A DNA stretch of 64,000 bases from Mytilisepta virgata (lineage: Eukaryota > Mollusca > Bivalvia > Mytilida > Mytilidae). Of the stretch, positions 47,481 to 60,180 are shown piece after piece. The stretch covers positions 47,868,230 to 47,932,229 of the forward strand of contig CM051516.1 in NCBI GenBank assembly GCA_028015205.1. Reading direction: 5' to 3'. The position numbers and the translations under genes were made by a program. How positions within the stretch are numbered: the stretch's first letter is position 1; each line of letters opens with the position of its first letter. Below the pieces are notes generated by a model. The model was not told the origin of the DNA. It saw nothing but the letters and a program-made list of their open reading frames with translations, and did no database searches.

Positions 47481-48411
47481 GCACAAAAATTATAAAAATA
47501 ACCCTTAATGATCCCCAGAAAAAAATGGGAAGGGACATATCCCAAGGGCCATATTTCCCAAAATCTATCCCAACCTGTATATTTCATGGTTGGCCACTGT
47601 GGTAAACTATTATAAGGATACATTCCATAAAACAAAAGTAAATGAACTGAAACCTAACCGTCTATGGATGCCAATGCCAACGATGGCGCCAAGCTCATAC
47701 CATGATACATCCATAAATATTTGCAGTGGTATAAAAACAGCAGCAGGGTAAAACAAAGCAATTTTTAAATAATAACAAGTTTTTAAGATTATATTAAATG
47801 TTATTTTTATAATGAACGAAAATAAATTATACATCCTATTTTTTTTTCAAATTAAATAATAGTTCAATAATGACAGAATTAAATGATTGTTTTAAGTTAT
47901 GTCTGCCACGGGTAAAATTTTTTTATTATTGAATATAACTTGTGTGTTTTCTTGACATTTCAACATCCATTTAATGGTTAGCTTAAGATTAAGTATAGCA
48001 TGGTTTTACAACAATCTTCCCATGATAAGGGTTTTTAGCTAGATACATGTAAGTACAATGTATGTACTTATTTGGATGCCTGCTATTAATAAAATAAATG
48101 AAGTCTGATGATCTGGTATAGTACAAGAACACAGGCTAGTGTTACAAACTGGTAAATGATGACAAAGTCATGTATAAATAAAGAATAATTCTGGTGGCGT
48201 ACTTATCTTAAAACAACTGTATTATGACAACCATGATCACTATTGATATCAGTATTACCACAACATTAAATTACTCATTGACTGAAGAATATGGGCATGA
48301 ATGGGAATACAGACCTAAAATACCATAGCAACACATTCAATATTGCTAGAATTGGAGATTTTAAATACTTACTTTATATACCAGAAAAGTAATATCTGTA
48401 TATTATACATG

Positions 48412-48417
48412 TTTATT
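48412..48417 (-). promoter_or_regulatory. Candidate poly(A) signal of the CNKSR-like gene
   Basis: AATAAA on the minus strand, about 295 nt past the stop at 48,709. A nearer one lies at 48,577-48,582. Either could be used. Confidence 0.3.
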
Positions 48418-48708
48418 TTTCTTTAACTGAGAAGGTGACGGAGAAGTTGCAGAATAATTTAACAAACTAAAATGTGACCTTGTCTTGAAAGCTCGTTCTA
48501 TTACAAGTCCATTCAAAATTCTCATTAATTGAGATATGAACATCAACAAGATAGGGAACTTTGACATGTTGATAATTTATTTCAGTATTTTCTGAAGAAA
48601 TACATTCTGTTATGATTTACTGTTGGAGAAACAATTGGAAAACCTTAAAACAGATTATTTTTTGTAAAGGTGATTAGCAGTGGTTGCATCAACAATAATT
48701 CAGATCAT

Positions 48709-48858
48709 TTATACACTTTCATCATCAGAATCTGACTGTGTGGGTAAAGATCTCATAGATGCTGACAACAGGAAATGCTCCTGGTACTTTTTCAGTTTGT
48801 CTGATCTTAAATCTCCGTCTAACAATGAATTCAGTGCGTCCAATTCTTGTTCTTTAGA
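48709..48858 (-). CDS. CNKSR: CNKSR-like terminal coding exon
   Basis: 150 nt, acceptor TTTTCACAG, phase 0. It encodes SKEQELDALNSLLDGDLRSD then KLKKYQEHFL and an acidic tail ending SDSDDESV and stop. Completes the C-terminal coiled coil. Confidence 0.75.
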   Translation of the reverse strand, partial: SKEQELDALNSLLDGDLRSDKLKKYQEHFLLSASMRSLPTQSDSDDESV

Positions 48859-51800
48859 CTGTGAAAATAAAAAGAAATCCAAATCATCTACTCCAACCTG
48901 CTATAAATATATGTAAAGGACACTGTGAAATTAGCGCTATTATAAAACTCTGTAATATGGTCACCTGTTCATAAACAATCTAATCAAAATAAGATCTACT
49001 AATTGCTCCTTTCAGTCACTGCATGTATATCTTAACATTCCATTTTACTTTCTGTTTTAATGACCTATTGAGAATCCTTGGGATTTATCCTTAGGCTAAT
49101 GTCTTCAAAATCATGAAGGCTGAAATATGATTGGCTGATTGGAAAGGTCATCAAAACAGAAAGTAAAATGGAGTGTTGTTAGATCTACATGCACTGACTG
49201 AAAGAAGCAATTAGTAGATCTAATTTTAATTAGATTGGTTCATGAAGAGACTTTTTCTTATTCCATGGGTACCCTTTTCTACATACTTAAAAGATTCCCT
49301 ATACTAAATTCAATTACTATCCAAATAGATCTTTATTCAGATAACTACTGTCTGTAAACCTCAGTCTGTGGAACGGAATTTTCAGAATTTTAGTGCGTAA
49401 ATCATTTTGAATTGTGTTGTCCTTTGGCAACCAGGTAAGTCGTAACTAAAACAATGACACTTACCTTATTTATTCAATCATATCGTCCAGAAAAACAAAA
49501 AACATTTTCCCTCTGAAATTTTTAACGTTAAAGGGAAATAACTCTTCCTTTGAGCTTGCACAAAAGTAAACAACTGTTTTACAAATTTTAGGATAGATCT
49601 GAGTTTGTCACTTTCAAAATGCCAAATACCAGCCTGCAAATACCCATTCCATGAACTGAGGTTTCCAGACAGTTGGGTTTTTAGTAGGATAATCAACATT
49701 GCCGGATGGTGTTACAGACTTTATCTTAAATTTGAATATTTCCATTTCATTTTACAGTGAATTGGCCAGATCTTCATAATGTACAAATTAACATACATTT
49801 ACATCTGAGTATTCATACACAAATGTTTTAAGATCTTTTCTCCATCAAGTTCAATTTGTTATACAAATCTGAACTGTAAGTGTAACACTAACAAGACATT
49901 TTTTAACTGCTCCAGTAAAGGCAAATTTCATTTTGTAAAAATTTAAATACTATCTTGTATCAAAAGTTTTTTTGAACCATTACTGTTGATTTCATCAATA
50001 TATACTACATTATCAAATGTGACCATCTAAAAGTGTAAATAATTCTTCATGTTTTTTTTTAAAATCCATAGCAGCTATTCTTCTGTGATAATCATATCGA
50101 AAATGAAAAAAAAAAATTAAAGTTTCGCAACAATTTCATTGTAATCTACCTTAATTGCTGAAATGGGAAATAAATGCATATATAATCCGCACCTTATTAT
50201 AAGCCGAAGAAAATTTCAAGTGGAAAAAAGTTGCAGCTTTTACTCTGAATTTTACAGTAGTAGAACCGAATACTATGAATTCAGCTTTTTCGTTGACATC
50301 AATTTTCGTGGATTTGGGCAAAAAGACAAATTCAAAGGTTCTTAAATTCGTGGATTTAAAATTTCAACAGAAAAATAAAAATAAAATAAGGCCATTTATA
50401 ACAGTAAAATTCTTTGTTATTAATTTTGAAGCACAAGATATGCACATTTCGTCGATTTACGAATTGATGAATAATTTTTAAAATCAAATGTTAGATAAAC
50501 TCCAACCTGTGCAATAAATGTTTGCTGTCCAAAGCTAAAAACACAACCAAAGAAATTACTTGTTAACTATATATATATTAATTATTTATTTGAATCTTAT
50601 ACTTTACTACATTACATCATTTGAAGTATTTATTTATTTTCTATAATTTATCTTAGCCCATCTGAGATATATTTACATAAGATCAAACGGTGATATTATA
50701 TTATTGGAAAGGACTTCAAGCCTGCTTTTATTTCCTCTTGATCAAACGACTGAAAATATATATTTTGATGGGTTTTTAAATTCGTGGATTGCGATGTCCA
50801 TGAAATCCACAAAAATAAGTATAACACGAATAATAAGTAATTCACAGTATTATCTTCTTTAACTCAAACTCACCTTCAGAGTTCTATTAAGAGAATGAAG
50901 TCGCTTTACTTTTTCAATTTGTTCTGCAGACGGTATTTCAACACTATCATTATTTGACCCTATTGCACTTCTTCTTTGTTTTTGTTTATCTTTTCCATCA
51001 AATGTCAATTGTTCATTTTCAATTGTTCGATAAATATTTGTTAGATCATCGGTACTCTGAGAAAGTCCTGTTATTGTTGAATCCGAATCTAAAAAAAAAA
51101 AACAATAAATAAAATATTTGTTCTTATATCAAACATATAATCATTGTAAGTTGTTGACAAGTTATTTCCAAGGATATACAATCTTTACTTCCTTATATAG
51201 ATCAACTGTTTTGGTGAGAGTTTTTTGCAATAAAATAGCAAACCTTCAATTTCAGTTTCCAATTTAGTAGATTTACAGTGATGTCCCCCTTTTATGAATG
51301 TCCCCTAATTCTGAGCACCTGTCACTTCGGTAATTTCCAAATGAATACATTTGTATTTAGAAATATTCGTAATTTGTTTTGTTCATTACCAAACTTTGTT
51401 CCATTTTGCATCAAAGCGAATCAACAATCCATTTGTGTATATTAAATGATTTTTCTGAAAAATCTTAAAAAATGCTAGACCCCATCCTTATATTTCTTAA
51501 CAAATTGAAATAATTTAGAATATTAAACCTTTCCCTACATTCTGCATCTGCTTTACTAAAAAACACCTAGTTTTGAAAAACTGACCAAAAAAAAAAGTTT
51601 TTTTTTGTTCTTGAACTGTTGTTAACATAGAAAATTTAGATCTGTTCAATGCATGGTAATTATAACAAGAAATAAAATTCCATATATACAGAGTTATTCC
51701 TTTTATTTTCTTAAAAAACAATCATCAATATTCAAGAAAAATTAATCGCTGTTTTAATTCCAAAAACAACAACGACAAACTTAAAACAACCTGCCATTTT

Positions 51801-54800
51801 TTATATGAAGGCAACATATGGTCGCAATCCAAATTCAAAATGACACCTACTGAATATTTATTTGATTGGTTTCTTTCGTCTAAATCAAGATCAATGTCAG
51901 TTGCATTTATATATTAGACAAAAGGACCTATGAAGTAAAAATTGTTTAAATTTGTAATTTTAATTTAATTTTATTCCTTGTAGATACATGTAATCTGAAG
52001 TACAAAGCGGAATTATACCAAACTTGATTTCATTGTTACTATCATAATTAAAATTCCAGGTACAAAATCAATTGATTAAATTTGTTTAAAATGTCTTTGT
52101 TATTACATTTATTTTTATGTTTTAGATGAATATACATTTTTGTTAAAAAAAATTAGAATCGATGATGACTAGAAGTATATTATTTTCTGGAACAATCGCG
52201 ATTTGACAATTTTGTAATTGACATTAATTTTTCCATGAAATTCAAAAAGTGACAAAAAAATTAGAGAAATTACATAACAAACGGAATACCAATAGCTTAC
52301 AAGGTCTTTAAAGGAGGTATATAATGTTAAAAACAACTGATATTACTTTCATTATATACATGTACTTACAGTCAGAATATTCTGTAGGTACGCTACTATG
52401 CATACTACTGGTGGTAGTAAATGATGAACAACCACTACCGTGTCGTCTGTGCACAACCATATCCTCCGGCACACGTAAACTTACATCGGGTGATCCTAGA
52501 CTACTAGAATCTGTATAACTGTCCTTACTAGTACTGCTTACATTTCCATGTTCTGATGGTTCTTCATCACTTTCACTAAATTCTGGAGTATCTGTGAAAA
52601 AAGTAGATACAGCTTAAATCATATTAAAATTTTCTATCAATAAGAAGACATAAAGAATGGACATTTAAGATAAACTCAAATTTTTCAGTGGTCTTTGGCA
52701 TTGGGCATTCAATGAAAAATATCAACCCGAAATATTATGTCCATTTCAGTAGTTTTCTTTCAAATTATAATATAATTTAGCTTTCTGTTATTAAACAATA
52801 TTCACTACTCATCACATGAATTTGTTGGCTTGGATGACAAATTAGTGCTGTTTTTTTTTACATATGATCTGTTTATCTCACTTCTTTTCTTAATTAATGA
52901 TATCACACATGCTTATGTGATTTATAATCTACTTACATACAGAATAATTAGTTAATATATATACACCCGACAAGAACCTTTATGACACATTTCAGTTTAT
53001 AATTTGTTAATCTATTTTCTTTTACATTCAATTTCTATTTTTTTGTGTTTGATGATATCGATTTCTTGTTATTTGTCATTTCATGCTTTGTCAGTCTGTT
53101 GTTCCCTAAATTAATTTTTTTGCTTGTTTATTATAAAATGTAAAAAGTAAGCAGAAAAAGACAGTTTTTCACCACAAAATACATCTTCAACAACAATTTC
53201 TCAATATTACCTTGAATCTGTGCAAAATTGCAATTCAATTGCAAAGATGTGACATAATTCTAATTTTAGTTAAGAATTCAATCAAAAAATATGCTAGGGC
53301 CAAAACTAAACTTGCAATGAGATACAAGAATTTTTTCTTTGTTTTTAAGCCATCGACATGACATTAATATGAAGAACAGCAATAAAAGCACTCTTCCTAT
53401 GCATCAACTATGTGTATGTGTGAATTTTGGGTTAAGAATTGTCCATCCTTCTTAATACTGATTACTGCAAATAAAGATATCTTTAAACAAACCATGTTGA
53501 TCTCCTGATCGTCTAGGAAATATAGCATGTTCTGTAACTTTCTTCTTATCATAGGTTATTGCTGCCAGTCCCATCTTGTTCATCCATCTAATAATGGGAA
53601 CCAAAAATAAATAAATTCAACAAAACCAATGTTTTCAAATGTTTTTTTTTTATTTTTGTCTTGTGATGTGGCCTGTAGTTATAAGGCCAAAAAAAATTAT
53701 ATGTTTGTTTCCTGTTTCCAGACCTACCCGCCCTCGAAACAGCCGACCTGCAAATTTTATAACCATACTTCTGGAAAAAAGTCGTTTCCGTGTCTAATCC
53801 GTTTGCAATGCTGTTCTGTACAAATTCAATACGGCTGCCTCCGGTTTGGGATTTTCATGTAATATTTGTGTTAACCTCTTATTCTCGCCTGCTTATGGTA
53901 TTTTATATCGCATTTTCATTCTTTTTTAAGAGTCTGAAGATGTTACACCCATATACAAAAAAAAAAAATTACCGACCTACCTACCTGCTGGTAACTTAAA
54001 ATAGTTATTAAGGAAAATGTGGATTGCTTGCCATTATTTTATTTTATTCATGCATAATTTATTTCATCTAAACATTTAATTTTATTTCTAAAAAGACTAA
54101 TAAAAATATCTTTCTGTCAAATTGTTGGAATGATACAAATTTATTACTACACTTGGATAAGCGTGTAAATCACCAGAAACGTGCGAAACGTGCATGTGTA
54201 ACACGCCAATCGTGTGCATGTAATGTGTGAATCTTGTGCGTGCAACGTGCCAATCGTGTGCGTGTGGTTATAAACCTACGACTTGAATCGTGTAACATGT
54301 GAGATTTCATTGGTGGAGACAAATATTAAAACGTGTGAATTCAAATCCGAGAATATGGTTTGAAAAAATTTTTTTTATTATAAGTGAAATGTTTCATAAA
54401 TTAAATGCTCGTATAACGTGTAAAAAAACATTTGCAAGTTAAAGATAGATTTGAAATTTAACTTGTTTGTAAAAATTATTTATTCTTGAAATCTTGCAAA
54501 GGTTTTAATTTTTTGACAAATTTCATGTATTAATGTATATCTTCATAGTACATTTTTTTTATATGAGCAATTGTTTGGTTATTATGCAACCAATACTGCG
54601 TGTTCCCTGATATGAACTGGACTAAAATAATTCCACACCTAATTAGACAGGGTATTAGGGGGTCCTCTAAAGGGCAAATATTTGTTTATCTGTACATCTA
54701 CCTCAGATTTACCTGTAAGTAAGGAATGTTGCATATACATTTTTTTTTTATAACGGTCAAGCATTAAAATACCATCAGCTTCTAATATGATTATATGTTA

Positions 54801-57514
54801 TAAACTACACTGTATGTGGATTCATTAAACATGTAAGTTAATTTTAATTTATAAAAAAGTTATATTTTTTTTATAAAATTAAAAACATATTTTAAAATAT
54901 TAAAGATTAATATATATAGGTTGATATAAATATTATATTTTATTACTTATTCAAAATACAATTCAATCAAACACATTGTAACCATTTTTTTAAATTTCAA
55001 TTTTAAAATAAATATGCTTCACATCATCAAAAAAATATTTAACTTTGTCTGATTTCTTAATTCTTCCTTTTTAAAATCGAAAAGCTCACCTCAGATAAAT
55101 ATACATTTTCCCCTACAGATTATCTCTTAATCCCTTGTTTGATTAGATGCTTTTTCAGATTAGCAATCATAAGGGAAATAAACCCCAAGATATAATGTCC
55201 TTTGTTTTAAAGAAGACATAAAATATTGTGGCATAATATTTATTTAACTAACAATTTTATTATTATCATATCAATTTTGGTTAATAAGCTTTAGTTAATT
55301 ATGTAAAAATAACATGAGATGGTTTATTGAGTTTTAATGAATTTAAAATATAATTTCACAGATCCGACATTAAAGTTTGATAAATTTCACGTTAAGAAAC
55401 AGCACATGCAAATAAATATTTTGTATTTATGAAACTAGAGGCTCTCAAGAGCCTGTATTGCTCACCTGAATTTAACTTTTCACCTTGAGCAGACCTAAAA
55501 ATTTAAGTGTTGCAGTCAATTTGACTGGTTTTTCTACAGGATTCTATGTTAAAAGTAATTTCGGCTGTGGCAGTCATCTTGGTTTAGTCCAGGTCAACAG
55601 ATACATCTCTAAAAGAGAACCATCTAAGGACCATTTCTGCTAAGTCTTGTTCCAACTGGCTAAGCGGTTTCAGACAAGAAATTTTTAAATGAATTTTCCT
55701 ATAGGGTCCAATATTTAACAAAGTTCGGTGTGGCAGCCATCTTGGTTGACAATCAGGGTAATCGGACATATTTCTGAAAGAGGGCCTCCTAAGGACCAAT
55801 GCTGCCAAGTCTGGCTCCAATATGTCAAGTGGTTTCAGACAAAAAGATTTTTCAATGAATTTTTCCATAAGGCCCTATGTTAAACTAAGTTCGGGTGTGG
55901 CGGCCATCTTGGTTGACAGTCTGGGTCATCGCAAAAATTCTGAAAGAGGACCATCTAAGGACCATTGCTACCAACTCTAATTCTAATTGGCGTAGTGGTT
56001 TCTGCCGAGAAGATTTTTGAGTGAATTTCCCATAGGTTCCTATATTAAACTAAGTTCTGCCGAGGCGGCCATCTTGGTTCACATTCCACGAAATCAGACA
56101 CATTTCTGAAAAAGGACCTCCTAAGGACCAATGCCGCCAAGTCCTGCTCCAATATGTCAAGTGGTTTAAGACAAGAAGATTTTTCAATGAATTTTCCAAT
56201 AGGGCCCTATGTTAAACTAAGTTCGGCTGTGGCGGCCATCTTGATTAACAGTCCGCGTCATTCAGATATTTCTGAAAGAGAACTTCTTAAGAACTATTAC
56301 TGCCAACTTTGGTTCCAGCTGGACTTGTAGTTTCATATGAGAAGATTTTTGAGTCACTCCCCTTTTTTTTCCATTTTTAGTAACAGCAGCCATCTCGGTT
56401 GGAAGGTGGGGATGCCAGACATAATTTTGGAAGGGGGCCACCCAAGGACCATTCCACCAAAGTTTGGTCTCAATTGGCCCAGTGGTTTGAGAGGAAAAGA
56501 TCTTTAAAGGAAAGTTTACGCTGGATGCCGTCTTTAAAGGGCAAAAACTCCTATAAGGGGTCAATCAATGATTTTGGTCATGTTGACTTATTTGTAGATC
56601 TTACTTTGTTGAACATTTTTGCTGTTTACAATTTGTCTTTATCTATAATAATATTCAAGATAATAACCTAAAACTGCAAAATTTCCTTAAAATTAACAAT
56701 TCAGGGGCAATAACCCAACAAACGGTTGACTGATTTGTCTGAAAATTTCATGACAGGTAGATCTTGACCTGATGAACATTTTTACCCCTGTCAGTTTTGC
56801 TCTAACTGCTTTAGTTTTTGAGATATAAGACAAAAACTGCAGTTTACCCCTATGTTCTATTTTTAGCCTTGTCGGCCATGTTGGTTGGCAGGCGGGGGTC
56901 ATCGGACATATTTTTTTAACTAGATACCCTAATGATGCTTGCGGCCAGGTTTGGTTCAATTTGGCCCAGTAGTTTCAGAGGAGAAGATTTTTGTAAAAGT
57001 TAACGTACGACGATGGACGACAACGGACGCCGGGTGATGAGAAAAGCTCACTTGACCCTTTGGGTCAGGTGAGCTAAAAAGTTGAATTTCGATCGTATTA
57101 CAACAGCTTCCTTTATTTCGTGCTTATTTGTTTAAAATCAAATGCAATTATATCAAATATTTCACTGCTATTCATATCCGACATAAAGTCTCATTACTTC
57201 ATTTCGTTATTTTCAGTTTGTATCATACAATCACAAATTTTAGAAATCGCACGATCAGTAATCATGAAACGTGTAACGTGCATCATGTGGTTTGCATGTA
57301 ATGTGCGAATCGTGTGAATCATGTGCATGTAACGTGTGTATCGTGTGAGTGTGGTTTGGTACATTACACGTTCAACCACGTGTATCTACATTTATAATGT
57401 AAATATTTGTGTCTAAATTTTTGTAAAACCTGAATCAATACTAACTTTTTCATGTCCTCTTGCCTGTCAGAGGCAAATAAGAAAGATGTTCCCGCATTGT
57501 GTATCTTAAATGCA
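48709..57514 (-). CDS. CNKSR: CNKSR-like (connector enhancer of KSR) gene, last five coding exons
   Basis: Exons 57,446-57,514, 53,493-53,587, 52,370-52,591, 50,874-51,088 and 48,709-48,858 splice in frame (junction codons AA+A, G+AT, T+AT, then phase 0) to give about 250 residues ending in TAA. The first two exons form the last strand and C-terminal helix of a PH domain (AFKIHNAGTSFLFASDRQED then MKKWMNKMGLAAI). Next is an acidic, Ser-rich stretch, and last a helical region with heptad character (IPSAEQIEKVKRLHSLNRTL then KSKEQELDALNSLL). This order and spacing resemble the C-terminal half of CNKSR scaffold proteins, which organise Ras-Raf-MAPK signalling at membranes. IPCEF1/CNKSR3-type relatives are the alternative. 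The SAM, CRIC and PDZ domains expected upstream would lie beyond 64,000. One donor (GTTTGT at 53,492) is weak. Confidence 0.65.
48975..49245. mobile_element. MITE-like fold-back with about 90-bp inverted arms
   Basis: The left arm (about 48,978-49,066) and the right arm (about 49,145-49,240) are reverse complements at roughly 85-90 percent. Shared blocks are agatctactaattgc, tttcagtca and ccattttactttctgtttt. About 80 bp lie between them. No coding sequence. In the last intron of the CNKSR-like gene. Confidence 0.75.
49245..50873. other. Intron of CNKSR-like gene, nothing recognised
   Basis: AT-rich. Short phrases such as attcgtggatt recur (50,300-50,820) and may be old repeat fragments. Confidence 0.5.
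50874..51088 (-). CDS. CNKSR: CNKSR-like coding exon (start of coiled coil)
   Basis: 215 nt, acceptor TTTTTTAG, donor AAG/GTGAGT, phase 1 start and phase 0 end. It reads SDSTITGLSQSTDDLTNIYR ... IPSAEQIEKVKRLHSLNRTL K. The DLTNIYR and VKRLHSL..TLK segments are the part most like vertebrate CNKSR C-termini. Confidence 0.75.
51089..52369. other. Intron of CNKSR-like gene, nothing recognised
   Basis: AT-rich intron without recognised repeats. Confidence 0.5.
52370..52591 (-). CDS. CNKSR: CNKSR-like coding exon (Ser-rich linker)
   Basis: 222 nt, acceptor TTTTTCACAG, donor GACT/GTAAGT. It encodes DTPEFSESDEEPSEHG, a Ser/Thr-rich stretch and MVVHRRHGSG, a probably disordered, phosphorylatable linker. 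Confidence 0.75.
53493..53587 (-). CDS. CNKSR: CNKSR-like coding exon (end of PH domain)
   Basis: 95 nt, acceptor ATTATTAG, donor CATG/GTTTGT (weak). It reads WMNKMGLAAITYDKKKVTEH then AIFPRRSGDQH. The Trp is the conserved PH-domain C-terminal helix residue. Confidence 0.68.
54150..54350. repeat. GTG/ACG-rich degenerate short repeat
   Basis: Repeats of the type aatcgtgtgcatgtaa and acgtgc, with period near 20-30 bp. A related stretch is at 57,230-57,385; the two flank the hairpin-ended repeat at 55,434-57,074. Confidence 0.55.
54350..55433. other. Intron of CNKSR-like gene, nothing recognised
   Basis: Very AT-rich; no coding or repeat structure identified. Confidence 0.5.
55434..57074. mobile_element. 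Hairpin-ended repeat E1 with diverged 166-bp core
   Basis: The left end is aggctct-ca-agagcct followed by gctcacctg. The right end is a 13-bp-arm hairpin gctcacttgaccc-ttt-gggtcaggtgagc, preceded by gacggacgcc-type sequence. Between 55,560 and 56,400, six monomers spaced about 166 bp each carry a gccatcttgg-like motif. No coding capacity. In an intron of the CNKSR-like gene. Confidence 0.75.
57230..57385. repeat. GTG/ACG-rich degenerate short repeat (second block)
   Basis: Similar to 54,150-54,350 (gtgcatgtaacgtgtg, gcgaatcgtgtg). Confidence 0.55.
57446..57514 (-). CDS. CNKSR: CNKSR-like coding exon (PH domain strand and helix start)
   Basis: 69 nt, acceptor TTTTTCAG, donor AAAAA/GTTAGT. 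It reads AFKIHNAGTSFLFASDRQED then MK. The F-x-F-A-x-(D/E) pattern is typical of the last PH-domain strand before the helix. The previous exon was not found before the window end. Confidence 0.7.
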
Positions 57515-57984
57515 CTGAAAAATATAAATACTTAATATAATACAATCATAAAATTATAAAATGTATTTAACAGATTTTAAAAAGCTTTATTAAAATATAA
57601 ACTGTATAAATGACATTTAGTGCGTGAGAATATGACAAACAGAATATTACAAATCTCAATTAGCTCACTGTAATCATCCTATTTAAATTACATTCTTTGA
57701 AGTTTTTTTTACATATTTTCTTCCATTACAATTTTTAAAAATTTCCTGCCTTTGATGCGATAATTTTTTTTTATTAACAAATAATTTCCTGTTAAGGTAT
57801 GTAAGAGTGCTTTTCATCTGATAAATTTTCTTTTAAAATATAAATTATCAGTTTATGAATAAAATGTCCAATGATTATCAAAACTGTTACAGAAACTATG
57901 TTTTTTTGTTTAGAAGCAGACCAAAATAAGTTGTCCCTTTTCAATTAAAAAATAATGATAATGTATAATATATAACAAAATATT

Positions 57985-58090
57985 ACATGTCTTTTTTCAT
58001 ATCACACTCCAAATCAACCTGAGAGCTTTATCTCGAGGGCCTGATAGAGGTTGAGGATTGATATGGGATGTGATATGAAAAAAGCCACAT
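57985..58090. repeat. Fold-back module
   Basis: ttttttcatatcacactcc faces ggatgtgatatgaaaaaag around a loop of about 60 bp. It resembles in style the modules at 8,560-9,420. Confidence 0.6.
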
Positions 58091-58299
58091 CTTATTCTTT
58101 TTAACATATATTTATGTCGAAGATGTAAGAATAGATATGAAAAGACTTCATATCTGACGTTGTTTTGTATCCAGTAAAATTTATATGAGGTACAGCAGAT
58201 TTTCATGTTTTCACCTCTGATTTTTTTCTGAAGGATTTGAGTCATTTTTGAATATTGTTATAAAGGGCACTATAAACCAATACCATTTTAATGTCACAG

Positions 58300-58500
58300 A
58301 AAATGGTCATTGCTGAGACAAAATATTTCACCACATGGCCATCTTGTCTGTTTTGTCTGGTGACAATCAAGTGATTTCATAGGATTGCGATACAGGATTT
58401 TCGTAGGGGTGTGATACAGGATCTAGCCATGATGATATGGATATCATCACGGATAGGTGATATGGACTGTGTGCTCAGTCAATATCATATATACTGAAAA
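58300..58500. repeat. Palindrome-containing intergenic repeat
   Basis: Contains the perfect short palindrome gatgatat-gg-atatcatc near 58,430 and a doubled gcgatacaggat/gtgatacaggat phrase. Confidence 0.5.
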
Positions 58501-58668
58501 CCCATATTTAGTACAAAATATATGATGAAAAATAGGAATAGCAATAGGAGAAGCTTCTGAAAAAAAACTTCAGTAATGAAACTGGGGTAATATAGATGAC
58601 TAAACAAATACATAACATTTCAAGAATAAAATAAAATATAAAAATTAAAAAAAAAGTATTTTGCAAAC

Positions 58669-59410
58669 AAGAGGCTCCCAAAAGCCTGAATCGCTCACCT
58701 GTTATACTTTGTGTATCGGTAGCTCTTGCATCAATGATTATTTTTGCTATTTCATGTATACCCTAAGGATCTTTCAGCCTAAGTTTGGCTGAAATTGATT
58801 CTGTAGTTTCAGAGAAGATTTTCAAAGTTCACAAAGAGGACAAAAAAAATGTGAAAAATTGTCTTTAAAGGGCAAAAACTCATATAAGGGGTCAATTGAC
58901 GATTTTAATCATATTGGCTTATTTGTAGATCTTACTTTGCTGAACATTTTTGCTGTTTACGGTTTGTCTTTATCTATAATAATATTCAAGATAACAACCT
59001 AAAACTGAAAAATTTCCTTAAAATTAACAATTCAGGGGCAACAACCCAACAAAGGGTTGACCAATTCATCTGATAATTTCATAGCAGGTAGATGTTGACA
59101 TGATGACCATTTTTACCACATGTCAGTTTTGCTCTAAATGCTTTAGTTTTTGAGATATAAGCCAAAAACTGAAGTTTATACCCTATATTCTATTTTTAGC
59201 CATGGCGGCCATGTTTCTTGACGGACAAGAAAATAAAACACAAACTTTATTCCAGATACCCTAAGGATCATTCAGACTAAGTATCGCTGTAATTGGTTCA
59301 GTGGTTTCAGAGAAGATCTTTCAAAAATTTTACGAAGGATGACGGACGGATGGACGACGGACGCCAAGTGATGGCAAAAGCTCACATGTCCTTTTAGGAC
59401 AGGTAAGCTA
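58669..59410. mobile_element. Hairpin-ended repeat E2
   Basis: Starts aggctcccaaaagcct...gctcacctg and ends gctcacatgtcc-tttt-aggacaggtaagc. It has the gacggacggatggacgacgg segment before the end, but only single-copy core sequence. It shares long stretches with the right half of E1 (ggggtcaattgacgatttt, aattaacaattcaggggca). Confidence 0.75.
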
Positions 59411-60103
59411 AAAACGTTGTTTTTTCTGTATATATTTGTATTTTTTGGGACATAAATTAACTGGTATTTAAACATACGACATGATGTGAGCATTAAAACA
59501 ATGAATGAATGGTTTCATTGATCAATTACACTAGATAAACAGTCATTCAAGGTAAATTTACTGTTTTGTTTGCAGTTTAAAGAAACTATGAGTGCCACAT
59601 CCAATTATGGAACATAATACAGAAAAATACAGTAGAGATTCCTCATGATTCATTTGCCCAAGCATATTTATAGGAAAATATTTTTCAAAAACAACTATCA
59701 CATATGAAGGTCATGCAAATAAGCTCATTATAAAAAAAAATAAAAAATTAAGAAACTATAAAGACCATTTCAAGGATGTTTTATGTTAAATTTAAGTTTC
59801 TTTAGCCCAGTAGTTTGAAAATACATATACATAACGACAACATTAAGGGAAAAATGTCAGACCCTTTAAAAATGGTTTTTATTGAACTCGTTATGCCAAG
59901 TAGTTTCAGGATTTAAAAAAAAAAAATACTGATGGATTTACTGGGTTTTATACCATGTTAGCAGTAGTGTGTTTAGTTGAGGAAGCCAGAATACCTAGAG
60001 AAAACCAATAACCTACATACAGTAGTAAACAGGAAATCCTTGTAAATTGAAATCAGAGTCAAACACACCTTGCGATGAGCTGAATTTGAATCCACAAACT
60101 CAG

Positions 60104-60180
60104 CTTTAACAGGCAGTTAGATGAACTCCTGAGACTCATATCAGCTTTAACAGGCAGTTAGGTGAACTGCTGAGATCACT
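60104..60180. repeat. Two-copy direct repeat
   Basis: agctttaacaggcagttag followed by gtgaactcctgaga-like sequence occurs twice, 41-42 bp apart. Confidence 0.7.

Noticed and set aside
57997..58245. 82-residue minus-strand ORF
   Set aside because: It spans a fold-back repeat and has no protein-family features.
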